From: Chryseolinea serpens
Lineage (GTDB): Bacteria > Bacteroidota > Bacteroidia > Cytophagales > Cyclobacteriaceae
NCBI RefSeq assembly: GCF_900129725.1
Contig: NZ_FQWQ01000002.1
Span: forward strand, 930,001 to 994,000
Direction of reading: 5' to 3'
Length of the DNA stretch: 64,000 nucleotides
How positions within the stretch are numbered: position 1 is the first letter of the stretch; the number at the start of each line of letters is the position of its first letter. A program made the position numbers and the translations under genes. The notes beneath the pieces were generated by a model. It saw only the letters and a program-made list of their open reading frames with translations. It did no database searches and was not told the DNA's origin. Below, in pieces: positions 8,340 through 17,033 of the stretch.

Positions 8340-9029
8340 ATGCAAATGAAGCAAAGAGAATGGTTACCCATTCCAGTTCTTAATTGTGGGCCCCTGGAAC
8401 AAACCTTTCTATTCTGGGAGAATCTTGGGTTTACAAAAACCTATTCACAAAAGAGTCCCTACCAGTATGGCGTCATGAGACGAGGCGACTATGAGATTCA
8501 CTTCCATGGCGCAAAAGATTCGGCGACCGGTGTTACATGCCTGATGATCGTTACCGGTGTAGAATCGATACACGCCGAGTTTACGAAACGCCTAAAGCAA
8601 TTCTATGGCAAAGTGTCTTCCGCGGGCGTCCCGCGCATTTCACGGATGAAGCCCGGCCAGACGCGGTTTACGGTCGTCGACCCATCCCATAACGCCGTGA
8701 TCTTTATCAAACGCGGCGGCGAGGACCATGAAGTTTATACGAATGCCGACCGGAAAGAATTGACTCCCCTGCAGAAATCCCTGGCGCTGGCGATTCGGCT
8801 CCGGGATTTAAAACTCGACTACCCGGCCTCATCCAAAGTAATAAGCAATGGCCTGCGCAAGGCTCGGGACGAAAAATCAATTGATTTTGCCAGGGCACTT
8901 CATGTAAAAGCGGACCTGGCACTCCTGATGCATGACGTCGATCTCCAGCAAACGACGCTAGCCGAACTGGCGAAAGTTCACTTAACCATTGAAGAACAGG
9001 AGCGCCTTAAAAAGGAATTTTCCGTCTAG
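8340..9029 (+). CDS. VOC (glyoxalase/bleomycin-resistance fold) protein with helical C-terminal domain
   Basis: A ~229-residue protein. The first ~125 residues look like a VOC domain (IPVLNCGPLEQTFLFWENLG, YEIHFHG, TRFTVVDPSHNAVIFIKRG); the remaining ~100 are helical and resemble no domain I know. ATG codons at 8340 and 8346 are both possible; a TTG at 8325 is unlikely because it overlaps the -7 box. It is divergent from the HxlR regulator, a classic regulator-target arrangement. The substrate cannot be told from the sequence. Its TAG stop falls in a CTAG palindrome that also supplies the stop of the convergent DUF6194 gene. Confidence 0.75.
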   Translation: MQMKQREWLPIPVLNCGPLEQTFLFWENLGFTKTYSQKSPYQYGVMRRGDYEIHFHGAKDSATGVTCLMIVTGVESIHAEFTKRLKQFYGKVSSAGVPRISRMKPGQTRFTVVDPSHNAVIFIKRGGEDHEVYTNADRKELTPLQKSLALAIRLRDLKLDYPASSKVISNGLRKARDEKSIDFARALHVKADLALLMHDVDLQQTTLAELAKVHLTIEEQERLKKEFSV

Positions 9030-9460
9030 ACGTCCCGCTGGCGGCCCACAGCCTTTTTATAGGAAAGGGAAAGCAGGGCGTTCAACCGTGTATACGTCTC
9101 CCTTTCCGGATTGATGATGCTGATCCAGTACATACTTCCATATACCGGGTGAGGAAATAATTTGTTCTTTTCTGTAAAGTCGATCCCTGAATCGAGATAC
9201 CCACCGATACCGGCCTTCGCCGCTATCGATCCAAACATCGCGGCAAATGTGCTTTTGTCAATACCAATGTTCAGACGAAAGAGCCCTCCCCTATTCAGGT
9301 TGGAAACATGGTCATACTCGTTGTCACTGGTAACAATTGTCGCAAAAGGAAATTTCTCTTCCGCCGCGTAAAAGAAAAAATAATCGCCATCCTTTTCCTG
9401 AACACGCGTTTTTTCAAAGTCGGCGGTGATCGTGTCTATTAATTCTGTCAGTTCCATCAT
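9026..9460 (-). CDS. DUF6194-family protein
   Basis: A 144-residue soluble protein. The pattern DYFFFYAAEEKFPFATIVT, SNLNRGGLFRLNIGIDKSTF and HPVYGSMYWISIINP matches DUF6194 as I recall it: a conserved FF-YA start, an R-LNIG core and a conserved H-P-Y-W segment. The function is unknown. Two adjacent ATG codons (9460 and 9457) are equally plausible starts. It converges on the VOC gene with a 4-base overlap. Confidence 0.7.
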   Translation of the reverse strand: MMELTELIDTITADFEKTRVQEKDGDYFFFYAAEEKFPFATIVTSDNEYDHVSNLNRGGLFRLNIGIDKSTFAAMFGSIAAKAGIGGYLDSGIDFTEKNKLFPHPVYGSMYWISIINPERETYTRLNALLSLSYKKAVGRQRDV

Positions 9461-9701
9461 GCGTTGTTCCTGGTTTAGATTTAAAAAATGGCCATTCGCT
9501 TGTTAACGGGACAAAGAACAAAGGGGTTGCTTACATTCAGAGAAAATTATAGCACAGGAAAACTTATCGCTGATGACAGTTGAATGTTTTCCAACATCAG
9601 GTATGGGCTAGCGACAAAAAGTATCTTTTTTGTAGAAACACCTGATTCCTTTCGCTCGCTTACTAAAATCCCTATCTTTATTCACCAAAATAAAAAAGAC
9701 C

Positions 9702-10331
9702 ATGGCTGCTGTCGATTGGCAAAAAGAAATCCAACCCCTGTTAAAAAAATACAAAGGAAAAAAACATCCGCTGGAGTATAACAACATGTATGAGCTCCTG
9801 GTGATGGTTGTGCTGTCTGCACAAGACTCCGACGCGCACATCAATAAAATCGCACCCGATTTTTTCAAGGCCTTCCCCGATATGAAAGCCCTGTCCAAAG
9901 CCGACGACACCTCGCTCTATCCCCTCATTGGCAAAGTGCGCAACTTCGGAAATAAGACCAAGTGGTTGTTGGGCATTGCGGCCCAGATCAAAGAGGATAA
10001 AAACATTCCTCAAACCTTAGAAGAACTCACCGCCCTTCCGGGCATTGGACGAAAGTCGGCCAACGTGATCATGCGCGAGTCGGGTTTGAAAGCCGAGGGC
10101 ATCATTGTCGATCTACACGTGGTGAGAGTGGCTCCGCGCCTGGGGATCGCTACGGGCACCGATCCGAAGAAAATAGAAAAACAAATGATGGACGTGTTGG
10201 ATCCCAAAGTCTGGGGTGAAGTGGGGATGGCCATTTCCTTCCTGGGCAGAGAAACCTGCCGCCCCACCAATCCGAAACACGCTGATTGTGTGATGAAAAC
10301 AGTGTGTGCTTATTATAAGGAATCGAAATAA
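9702..10331 (+). CDS. Endonuclease III-like DNA glycosylase with an altered Fe-S ligand
   Basis: A 209-residue HhH-GPD protein of the Nth family, which removes oxidised pyrimidines in base-excision repair. The helix-hairpin-helix LPGIGRKSANV carries the catalytic Lys118, and the catalytic Asp137 is in IIVDLHVVRV. The C-terminal 4Fe-4S loop, normally C-X6-C-X2-C-X5-C, reads C186-X6-H193-X2-C196-X5-C202, so the second ligand is His. The length is close to E. coli Nth (211). The usual VDTH after the catalytic Asp is VDLH here. The family is certain; substrate range and cluster state are not. No operon partners. Confidence 0.88.
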   Translation: MAAVDWQKEIQPLLKKYKGKKHPLEYNNMYELLVMVVLSAQDSDAHINKIAPDFFKAFPDMKALSKADDTSLYPLIGKVRNFGNKTKWLLGIAAQIKEDKNIPQTLEELTALPGIGRKSANVIMRESGLKAEGIIVDLHVVRVAPRLGIATGTDPKKIEKQMMDVLDPKVWGEVGMAISFLGRETCRPTNPKHADCVMKTVCAYYKESK

Positions 10332-10400
10332 GCCAACAGCAGGCTGGCTAATAACACAGACACTGATCCTTGCCGGCGCAAAAAACGAAAAGCACAATTT

Positions 10401-10883
10401 TTATTTTCTAAACTCGCTGAACACGTGATCACTTTGCTTGAGGTGACACTGGTAGCATTTCGTGACCGTCTCGTCTGTCAGTGCCCTGGGGTCACCGTTC
10501 CCTTCAAACTGCGCGTACCCCCAGCCCCCGGTGGCCGCAAACTTAACAGCATCTTTCACCATGACATCCATGTGATCCCGCTTTCCCTCGGCAGTATAGT
10601 TATTGCTTGTGGAGGCTTCGATCACGTCAAAAACAATGATCGATCCTTCCGGGAATGTTCCGGATTCAAAACCCTGAAAGGCTTTGTCGTTGGCATACAC
10701 ATGATTGAAGCCGCGGTATTTCACATTGGGATGTTCCGGGCCGACGATCCCTGTTTTAATATGCGTCCACCTTCGATAACCCTCCGGGTAGGGTATCGTA
10801 TTGCCCGTTGGCTCGTTGAATGTAAAACTGGTAGCACTAATAAAGGCAACAATCGCCAGGCTGATAATGTAATATCCTTTCAT
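10401..10883 (-). CDS. Cytochrome P460-family exported haem protein
   Basis: A 160-residue protein with an N-terminal signal peptide (YIISLAIVAFISATSFTF) and a cytochrome P460 domain: YPEGYRRWTHIKTGIVGP, then GSIIVFDVIEA and GWGYAQFEGNGDPRA, ending with the c-type haem motif CYQCH near residue 148. Characterised P460 proteins oxidise hydroxylamine or handle NO in the periplasm; whether this member does so is unknown. It runs in the same direction as the cytochrome lipoprotein gene upstream, separated from it by ~280 bases containing a large hairpin. The P460 Lys-haem cross-link residue was not identified with confidence. Confidence 0.82.
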   Translation of the reverse strand: MKGYYIISLAIVAFISATSFTFNEPTGNTIPYPEGYRRWTHIKTGIVGPEHPNVKYRGFNHVYANDKAFQGFESGTFPEGSIIVFDVIEASTSNNYTAEGKRDHMDVMVKDAVKFAATGGWGYAQFEGNGDPRALTDETVTKCYQCHLKQSDHVFSEFRK

Positions 10884-11048
10884 GTTCGTATGTTTTAATC
10901 CTTTAAAAACTGTCTTCCCTTATTTACAAGATCGCGATTTGATCGAAGGGCAGATCCCACCGCGAACGAAAGTAAAGTACAGTTTAAAACGGGAATAACA
11001 GACGACAAGATGCTGATCGGGACTGTATTGGAGAAGTTTGCCGCAAAT

Positions 11049-11089
11049 TGGGTCACGCTGAAGATTCGAAAATCTTGCAGCGTGACCCA
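11049..11089. repeat. 18-bp-stem hairpin in an intergenic gap
   Basis: TGGGTCACGCTG (11049-11060) pairs with CAGCGTGACCCA (11078-11089), and AAGATT (11061-11066) pairs with AATCTT (11071-11076) around a CGAA loop, with one bulged G. No T-run follows on either strand. It is the only notable structure in the gap 10884-11162, and no second copy was seen in the window. Confidence 0.8.
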
Positions 11090-11162
11090 GCGTATGTCAG
11101 CAATCCGACCGCAGAAAAAAATTACGGATCAGTTCTTAAACATTACCAGATGCAACGATTCA

Positions 11163-12923
11163 TTAGGGTTGTGACCGTACCGTCCGCACTTCTTCCGAAG
11201 AAACCGGTGCGCCACCGTGGGTCATTCTAACTCTTACATAGGAGAGGATTTCCGCCACCTGCTCATCGCTCAGGAAGGCATGCGAGGGCATCACGCCATC
11301 AAACGATTTGCCTCTGATCGTGATCGGGCCCGACATGCCTTTCAGCACAATTTCAATCAGTTGTTTGTTTGGCCCACTCACATAGGGCGAACCGAACAAC
11401 GGGGGATAACGGTTTCCATCGCCTTGGCCGCCCGGAAGGTGACACGACGCACAATAGCGGGTATAGGCTATCGATCCGGTCGATTGTTTACCCTCGAACA
11501 GGTTGTCCTTCTTTTCGTCGGGTGTCTTCACGTTGGTGCGGTTCTTCCGTTCGTCCATTACGGCAAGCTGTTTCTCGCCGAACTCCGTCTTGTTGCCCTT
11601 GAACATGATCCTCCAGATCTTTCCCCTCACACTTTCCGTGACGTACAACGAACCATCCGGTCCCTCCGAGAGCCCCATGGGGCGCGCTTTCGCATCGGAG
11701 GTGTTGACGATGGTGTCTTGCTCTGCGAACCCATCGGCAAACACTTCCCAAGGGCCAGAGGGTTTCCCATCCTTGAAGGGCACGAAGCCAACGAAATATC
11801 CGGCTTGCGGGTAGGGCGCACGTATGGTCGATCCGTGAAAGGCTATGAATGCCCCGTTCTTATAGCGCGCGGGGAATTGATCGCCCTTATAGAAAAGGAG
11901 ATCGTTGGGCGAGAAGTGTCCAGGGAAACCGATGAGGGGCATCGTCACCGTATCGGCACCCTCGTTCTTTTTGCCATCGCCGCCGTATTCCGGGTTCAGG
12001 ACTTTCTTGTTCTGCAGTTGGTCGTAATAGAAGTAGGGCCAGCCGCCATTGGTGCCTTCGGTGATCCGGAAGAATTCTTCCGCGGGCAGCAACGCACTTT
12101 GGTAGGCGGTGTAGAGGTCAGGCCATGTACGGAAAAAGTCATCGCGTCCGTGTTGAACGGCGAAGAGGTTTCCGTCCTGAAAATTCCAGGCCATCGCCAC
12201 CAGGCTGCGGATACCCGTAGCGTAGCGCTTCCCGTCCGCCTGGATCTGGCCGGGCTTGTTGGCATCGAACTGCCAGACACCGCCGTGAATATCGAGTTGG
12301 GGACAAGGAAGCATGCCGGGAGATCCGGGTGTTCGGTTTTCGACCTGGCACACATCGCCGGGGGCGCCAAAGGGCACATAGATATGGCCCTTGTCGTCGA
12401 AGGTGATGGGTTTGGTGATATGTTCCGTGCCGCGGGGATTTTGACGGTAGGCATCATCGATCACGATGGCCTCGGCGGCCGTGTCGGGCAAGAGTTGTCC
12501 GGGAACGAGTTTGCTTCGGTAGACCACACCGGTCGTGCTGAAATAGATATAGCCATTGTAAATGCGCATCGCGGTGCTGTAGGAGCCCCGGTCCTTGTAG
12601 TTGCCAAAGTATTTTATAATATCGGCTTTGCCGTCGCCGGTGGTGTCGCGAAGGGCTACGGCGCCGCCCCGCTCTGTCGTGCCCCGGAGTTTCACGTAGA
12701 TATCACCGTTTTCGTTGACCGCCAGGTGCCTGGCTCTTCCCAGGCTGTCCACCACGACCACCGCTTCGAAGCCGTCGGCCATGGTGAGTTTCCCATTGTC
12801 AGGATCGCCTTTTGGAACAGTGGTTGCTGCATCATTTTGTTTACACTGGCTGCAGAGCAGGATGGTCATGCCGGCAACGGCATAGGCTATACGCCGGCTG
12901 TTTAGAAAAAAGAATCGCTTCAT
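11163..12923 (-). CDS. Lipoprotein with L-sorbosone-dehydrogenase-like beta-propeller and C-terminal cytochrome c
   Basis: A ~586-residue exported protein. The N-terminal hydrophobic stretch (YAVAGMTILLCSQC) is probably a lipoprotein signal, although the residues before Cys are not a textbook lipobox. Residues ~35-460 form a beta-propeller of the PQQ sugar/sorbosone dehydrogenase type (GDIYVKL, THITKPITFDDKGHIYVPFG-like blades, EGTNGGWPYFYYD, SEGPDGSLYVTESVRGKIWRI). Residues ~490-580 hold one cytochrome c with CASCH and a distal Met in GVMPSH. The start ATG at 12923 is preferred over one ten residues upstream. It is the last gene of a probable minus-strand operon with the PLP enzyme (47-base gap) and the CBM9-like protein. 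Substrate unknown. Confidence 0.85.
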   Translation of the reverse strand: MKRFFFLNSRRIAYAVAGMTILLCSQCKQNDAATTVPKGDPDNGKLTMADGFEAVVVVDSLGRARHLAVNENGDIYVKLRGTTERGGAVALRDTTGDGKADIIKYFGNYKDRGSYSTAMRIYNGYIYFSTTGVVYRSKLVPGQLLPDTAAEAIVIDDAYRQNPRGTEHITKPITFDDKGHIYVPFGAPGDVCQVENRTPGSPGMLPCPQLDIHGGVWQFDANKPGQIQADGKRYATGIRSLVAMAWNFQDGNLFAVQHGRDDFFRTWPDLYTAYQSALLPAEEFFRITEGTNGGWPYFYYDQLQNKKVLNPEYGGDGKKNEGADTVTMPLIGFPGHFSPNDLLFYKGDQFPARYKNGAFIAFHGSTIRAPYPQAGYFVGFVPFKDGKPSGPWEVFADGFAEQDTIVNTSDAKARPMGLSEGPDGSLYVTESVRGKIWRIMFKGNKTEFGEKQLAVMDERKNRTNVKTPDEKKDNLFEGKQSTGSIAYTRYCASCHLPGGQGDGNRYPPLFGSPYVSGPNKQLIEIVLKGMSGPITIRGKSFDGVMPSHAFLSDEQVAEILSYVRVRMTHGGAPVSSEEVRTVRSQP

Positions 12924-12970
12924 AAATAGGTTTGGAAGTATCTGGATTTTCATTTTGTAAAAAATGCCCG

Positions 12971-14182
12971 TTAAGCCTTAGTCGCTTTTTCAAGTTCTTC
13001 TTTAAGCCTCCTCGCCACAATTTCAGTCTCTCCTGTTTTCAACATAAACACGGTCACCTTCACGCTGTCCTTTTCTTCCCAGGAAACGATCTCTACAGAG
13101 GGTGATCCTGTGCGGAGCTGCTTGCCCAGCGCTTCGCTGGTGAGCGTGGTGACATTGGGGTCCCACGTGATCTTCAGTGCCGGTGTGTGGTTGGCGACCG
13201 GGGGCACGATCACCTCGGTCTTTACACCCTTCACTTTCTTTACCGCGGTGTCGATGACGGCGATCTTTTGTTCCCACTCCTTCCATTCTTTGGTGTGGTC
13301 CAGCTTCACATAGCGGTCGAGGGAGGCATACATGCCAATGATCTCTTCCTTGTTCACTTTATGACCCCGGGCGATGCCCGAACGCGGCGGGGCGCTCAAC
13401 CGGGCCGCAGCGATCAACTGTTTTTTACCCATCAAGACGCCTGCGCTTTGCGGGCCCTGCAGCGCTTTGCCGCCGGAAATGCACACGAGATCAAATCCCA
13501 TTTCATTGTATCGCCACAAATTTTCAACCGGCGGCACGTCCGCGGCAATGTCGATCATGGTAGGAATTCCTAATTCTTTACCCAGGCTTAACCACTCCTC
13601 ATGCTTGATGGCACCCACCGGTGCTTCGCGGTTGAGAAACCAGAGGCATGCCGTTTTTTCATTCACGGCCTTGCGCAGTTCATCGCTCGTCTCCACGGTC
13701 ACGATCTTCACGCCCGTGTGGGTTAAGGCCATGTGATATCCGTTGGCGTGCGATTTCTGGACGATCACTTCCGATTTCATCCCCGATCCTTCGAGGAAGG
13801 GAAGCATGGCCACTTTCTTGTCGTCCATACCCGTGAGAATACCCGCCATGCCAAGCACCAGGGCCGACCAGCATCCGGCAGTGACCATGGCCGCTTCTGC
13901 TTTGCAGAGTTTGGCGATCTGTTCTCCCACCTTGTCCTGAACCTCATCGAGGATGGCGAATTGTTTCGCGCTTACGCGGATGGCTTCGACCACTTCCGGC
14001 GGCATCAGCGAGGCGGTCATAAAGGTGTAGGTGCCCGCTGCGTTTATGAATACCCGGATGCCGAGCTCTTTAAAAAAATCGCGCTCCGGTGGTGGCAGGG
14101 CCGTTGCATGGCCGAGCGATACCGTTGATCCGCCCACGAGGGGGAACAGGGTAATGCCTTTGATTAAATCTCTTCTGTTCAT
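12971..14182 (-). CDS. Tat-exported SelA-like PLP-dependent enzyme
   Basis: A 403-residue protein. The N terminus MNRRDLIKGITLFPLVGG has a twin-arginine motif with a hydrophobic stretch and an AxA-like end (GHATA), so Tat export is likely. The body resembles the SelA/D-glucosaminate-6-phosphate ammonia-lyase branch of fold-type I PLP enzymes: INAAGTYTFMTASLMPPEV, AAMVTAGCWSALVLGMAG, and the probable PLP lysine in CISGGKALQGPQSAG. Related proteins act as ammonia lyases or racemase-like enzymes on amino sugars and amino acids. Exported members are unusual, since PLP is made in the cytoplasm, but Tat carries folded holoenzymes. Neighbours: a cytochrome lipoprotein and a CBM9-like protein. Confidence 0.82.
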   Translation of the reverse strand: MNRRDLIKGITLFPLVGGSTVSLGHATALPPPERDFFKELGIRVFINAAGTYTFMTASLMPPEVVEAIRVSAKQFAILDEVQDKVGEQIAKLCKAEAAMVTAGCWSALVLGMAGILTGMDDKKVAMLPFLEGSGMKSEVIVQKSHANGYHMALTHTGVKIVTVETSDELRKAVNEKTACLWFLNREAPVGAIKHEEWLSLGKELGIPTMIDIAADVPPVENLWRYNEMGFDLVCISGGKALQGPQSAGVLMGKKQLIAAARLSAPPRSGIARGHKVNKEEIIGMYASLDRYVKLDHTKEWKEWEQKIAVIDTAVKKVKGVKTEVIVPPVANHTPALKITWDPNVTTLTSEALGKQLRTGSPSVEIVSWEEKDSVKVTVFMLKTGETEIVARRLKEELEKATKA

Positions 14183-14247
14183 AGGGTTGATTGGATTGTT
14201 TCGCGTTCATGGAGGTCGTCGACGGGCTTACCGGTTGGGAAATGTCA

Positions 14248-14967
14248 TCAGTTAAAAGTGAGTGTTCCAAAGTAGGCCGGCAAATGAAAATCCGGTTCCG
14301 GGTTCGATACGGGCGACCACGTGTAATAGTGTGGGTTGCTCGTATGGCTCGCGGTCTTGTAGAAGTTGGCTCGCCAGGTCACGCCCGGTTTTGGGATGGT
14401 GACGTCGGTAAACTGCTTGAGGATGCTCAGGGGAATGCGGTATTCGATCGTCCAGGTGGTCTCTTCTGCCCTTTCGGGATCGACCACGCGGGGAAGCGAG
14501 TGCGCGATCTCGATCTGATCGATCGCCGCGTCGGGCAGTTCCTTGAATTCCTTCCGGGGCTTGGTGACAAAAAAAATCAGGGGAGTTCCTCCCGCATTCA
14601 CTTCGAGATTAAAGTAGTGGCCCGGCTGAGCGCTGTTGGGTGAAAAGAAAAATTCAACACACGAGTCGCCGGATACGTCTCCATTGTACGCCGTCACCGT
14701 GCTTTTGACGAACTTGTCGTGCACGCGGAAAATGACGTAAACATTGGCCGCATCGTAGAGCATCTTTGCCTCTGTTACGGGGCGGAACCGGGGCGCATCT
14801 CCCATCCTGTTCTCGATCCGGATCGGCTTTACTTTTTTCCAGACGGGCTTGTCCCACTTCCCATCCATGGTCATCGTTTCACGAACAGGCATGACCTGGT
14901 AGGTTAGCTGGGCGTGCACGGTTTCGCACACGCACACCAAGAGTAAGAAGAAGTAAAGTCTAAGCAT
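14248..14967 (-). CDS. Secreted carbohydrate-binding module family 9-like (DOMON-type) protein
   Basis: A 239-residue protein with a signal peptide (MLRLYFFLLLVCVCETVHAQ) followed by one CBM9-like domain: MDGKWDKPVWKKVKPI, AKMLYDAANVYVIFRVHD, GDVSGDSCVEFFFSP, YFNLEVNAGGTPL and TWTIEYRIPLSIL. This resembles the family 9 beta-sandwich found at the start of many Bacteroidota exported proteins; carbohydrate binding is known for a few members only. It is the first gene of the minus-strand group with the Tat PLP enzyme (65-base gap) and the cytochrome lipoprotein, which suggests that the three products meet in the periplasm. Confidence 0.82.
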   Translation of the reverse strand: MLRLYFFLLLVCVCETVHAQLTYQVMPVRETMTMDGKWDKPVWKKVKPIRIENRMGDAPRFRPVTEAKMLYDAANVYVIFRVHDKFVKSTVTAYNGDVSGDSCVEFFFSPNSAQPGHYFNLEVNAGGTPLIFFVTKPRKEFKELPDAAIDQIEIAHSLPRVVDPERAEETTWTIEYRIPLSILKQFTDVTIPKPGVTWRANFYKTASHTSNPHYYTWSPVSNPEPDFHLPAYFGTLTFN

Positions 14968-15158
14968 CGAAAGCTAATATCACGAATATAATCTATCCGA
15001 AAAATATAAGCAGCTGTTGGCAAACTTCATTGCAATTTTGTTCTGCATGGTTAGAAGTAAGGATTGAGTGGCAAATGGCAGAGGGGCCGGACACTGATAT
15101 TCGAAAGCACATCGCACACAACGATATCATGCCATAACTTTATAAAGGGTGTACCCTT

Positions 15159-15380
15159 TCAAATTTTTATCAGCCTCTTCCATTTCCTGTACCAGATGAA
15201 CAGCGATAAGAGCCCAATAAAGAATCCGGCAATTCCGTATGGCATCAGCTCTATCGCTGACGGGGCGCTATCTTCCAGCACATAGCACATCAGGCTAAAG
15301 GGTAAGGATATAATGATAATGAACAGGGAATACCAAGTGTACATCTTTGCTTCTCTAAGCTCAGGTCTTTCGGATTTCAT
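15159..15380 (-). CDS. Small two-helix membrane protein
   Basis: A 73-residue frame with two clear membrane helices (YSLFIIIISLPFSLMCYVL and GIAGFFIGLLSLFIWY) and a basic end (RKWKRLIKI), consistent with a small inner-membrane protein. The stop codon lies inside a small palindrome, AAAGGGTGTACCCTTT (15146-15161). No family recognised. The regular hydrophobicity pattern favours a real gene, but there is no operon context. Confidence 0.5.
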   Translation of the reverse strand: MKSERPELREAKMYTWYSLFIIIISLPFSLMCYVLEDSAPSAIELMPYGIAGFFIGLLSLFIWYRKWKRLIKI

Positions 15381-15639
15381 TCTCGTTGTTGGCTATTTCA
15401 ATGGATCAGCAGGATGATGTACAGCTTCCATCAGGTGTGAACACCTTCACGCTCAAATTTACCACAATAGTTTTTCACACGCGTCGATAGATCAATGGCA
15501 TTGGTCTATTATTCCCTGTGCTTCGAACAACGGATCGGACCAATCGTTATCTTGACAAGATCAGGTAGCCGCAAAGGAATTCCAGCAAGGGAATCCGCAC
15601 GCTGATCCTGTCATCATTCAAAAACGAGCATTGCAGATC

Positions 15640-16806
15640 ATGATAAAATCTCAAACCAATTGGTCACGACGCGACTTCTTTGCTGCCCTGGCAGGAACAA
15701 GTGCTGCGATGATGTTGAACCCACCGACATCATGGGCCGCGGACGAAGTCGACCCACAAGTGGCCAAGATCGTTGCGTCAACCCTGGGCATCGACACGCA
15801 TAATCATATCGATATACCTTTCGCCACAGCCGAAGTGCCCGGTCCAAACATCGACCTGGCCGGTGAGATGAAACGCTCAGGACTCCTGGCGATCTGCATG
15901 ACCTTTGCCGTCGACCGCCCCGAGCTGCGAAACCCCGGTGAGGCTTACGAGCGGTTCAAGAACGCGATGGCTTCGCTGGACAAGCAACTCGTCAATAACA
16001 ACATGAAGCGCGCCTTAAACCTGGCCGATCTTCGCACGGCGCATAAGAACCACCAGCCGACCGTCATTCAATCCTTGGAAGGAGGTCATTTTCTGGAAGG
16101 ACAGCTGGAGCGGCTCGCAGAAGCGTATGACCGGGGCCTGCGACATCTCACGTTGCTTCACGACAATGATGCGTCCGTGCCCCTGGGCGACGTGTTCACC
16201 AATCCGCCACGTTGGGGTGGACTCACGCCGTTTGGAGCCGAGGTGATCAAGGAATGCAACCGGCTGGGCATTCTTGTTGACCTGGGCCACGCCAACGCCG
16301 ACACGGTTTCGGCCGCGCTCAAATTGACGAGTCATCCCGTGATCATCTCTCACACCGGTCTGGATACACAATTGGGTCAGAACGCTTCCATGGCCAACAT
16401 GATGCGACCCCGACTCATCAGCAAAGCGCAAGCGAAGATCGTGGCCGACACGGGCGGAGTGATTGGCGTGTGGACACACTTGTCGGACACGCCGCTGGAA
16501 TATGCCCAGAATATCCGGGCGTTGGTGGACGTTGTTGGCATTGATCATGTGTGCATCGGCACCGACACCAAGTTAACCCCAACCTATAGACCGGCTGGCA
16601 GTGGTGGCCCGGGCGGCAATCAAAATCGCGAAAGAATCGGGGAGCGCACAAACCAGGCCTGGCAGGACCAGAAGTCGGGGTTCTACTATGCCATCGTAGA
16701 GGCGATGTTAAAGATTGGTTTTACGGCAGACGAAATTGGCAAGGTTGGCGGCGACAACTTCTGTCGCGTGTTCGATGCCGCCACGGCCAACCCGACGAAG
16801 CATTAA
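15640..16806 (+). CDS. Tat-exported membrane dipeptidase (peptidase family M19)
   Basis: A ~388-residue protein. The N terminus has the twin-arginine motif SRRDFFAALAGTSAAMML, ending near PTSWAA. The M19 fold follows, with zinc ligands His54 and His56 in IDTHNHID, the bridging Glu in SLEGGHFL, and later ILVDLGHAN, VIISHTG and HVCIGTD. M19 enzymes hydrolyse dipeptides, often with a C-terminal D-residue, and some split beta-lactams. The ATG at 15640 is preferred over the TTG at 15631. It ends 20 bases before the convergent xseB. Two Tat-exported enzymes within 3 kb, here and at 12971-14182, are notable, but the genes are divergent and a shared pathway is only a guess. Confidence 0.88.
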   Translation: MIKSQTNWSRRDFFAALAGTSAAMMLNPPTSWAADEVDPQVAKIVASTLGIDTHNHIDIPFATAEVPGPNIDLAGEMKRSGLLAICMTFAVDRPELRNPGEAYERFKNAMASLDKQLVNNNMKRALNLADLRTAHKNHQPTVIQSLEGGHFLEGQLERLAEAYDRGLRHLTLLHDNDASVPLGDVFTNPPRWGGLTPFGAEVIKECNRLGILVDLGHANADTVSAALKLTSHPVIISHTGLDTQLGQNASMANMMRPRLISKAQAKIVADTGGVIGVWTHLSDTPLEYAQNIRALVDVVGIDHVCIGTDTKLTPTYRPAGSGGPGGNQNRERIGERTNQAWQDQKSGFYYAIVEAMLKIGFTADEIGKVGGDNFCRVFDAATANPTKH

Positions 16807-16826
16807 TTTAATAGGGGACGGCTGTT

Positions 16827-17033
16827 CTATTCTTCCGTTCCCTCCAGGTCCTTCAAGATCTTGTTCACGTTCTCTTCCGTGGTGGTGAGCTTGGCCTTGC
16901 AAATGCGGATCAATTCCGTGGCCCGCTTCACCTTGTCCGACAGTTCGTCGACAGAGATTTCGCCGCTTTCAATTTCGGTAACGATGACTTGCAATTCATC
17001 AAAGGCATCGGTATAGCTGGTGTTGTTGCTCAT
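16827..17033 (-). CDS. xseB: Exodeoxyribonuclease VII small subunit
   Basis: A 68-residue helical protein of typical XseB length and pattern (YTDAFDELQVIVTEIESGEI, DELSDKVKRATELIRICKAKL). It binds XseA in the multi-subunit exonuclease VII, which digests single-stranded DNA. It overlaps the end of xseA by 4 bases (ATGA type), the usual translational coupling. Confidence 0.93.
   Translation of the reverse strand: MSNNTSYTDAFDELQVIVTEIESGEISVDELSDKVKRATELIRICKAKLTTTEENVNKILKDLEGTEE

Noticed and set aside
11217-12905. A 562-codon plus-strand frame
   Set aside because: Antisense of the cytochrome/propeller gene; its composition is that of a shadow frame.
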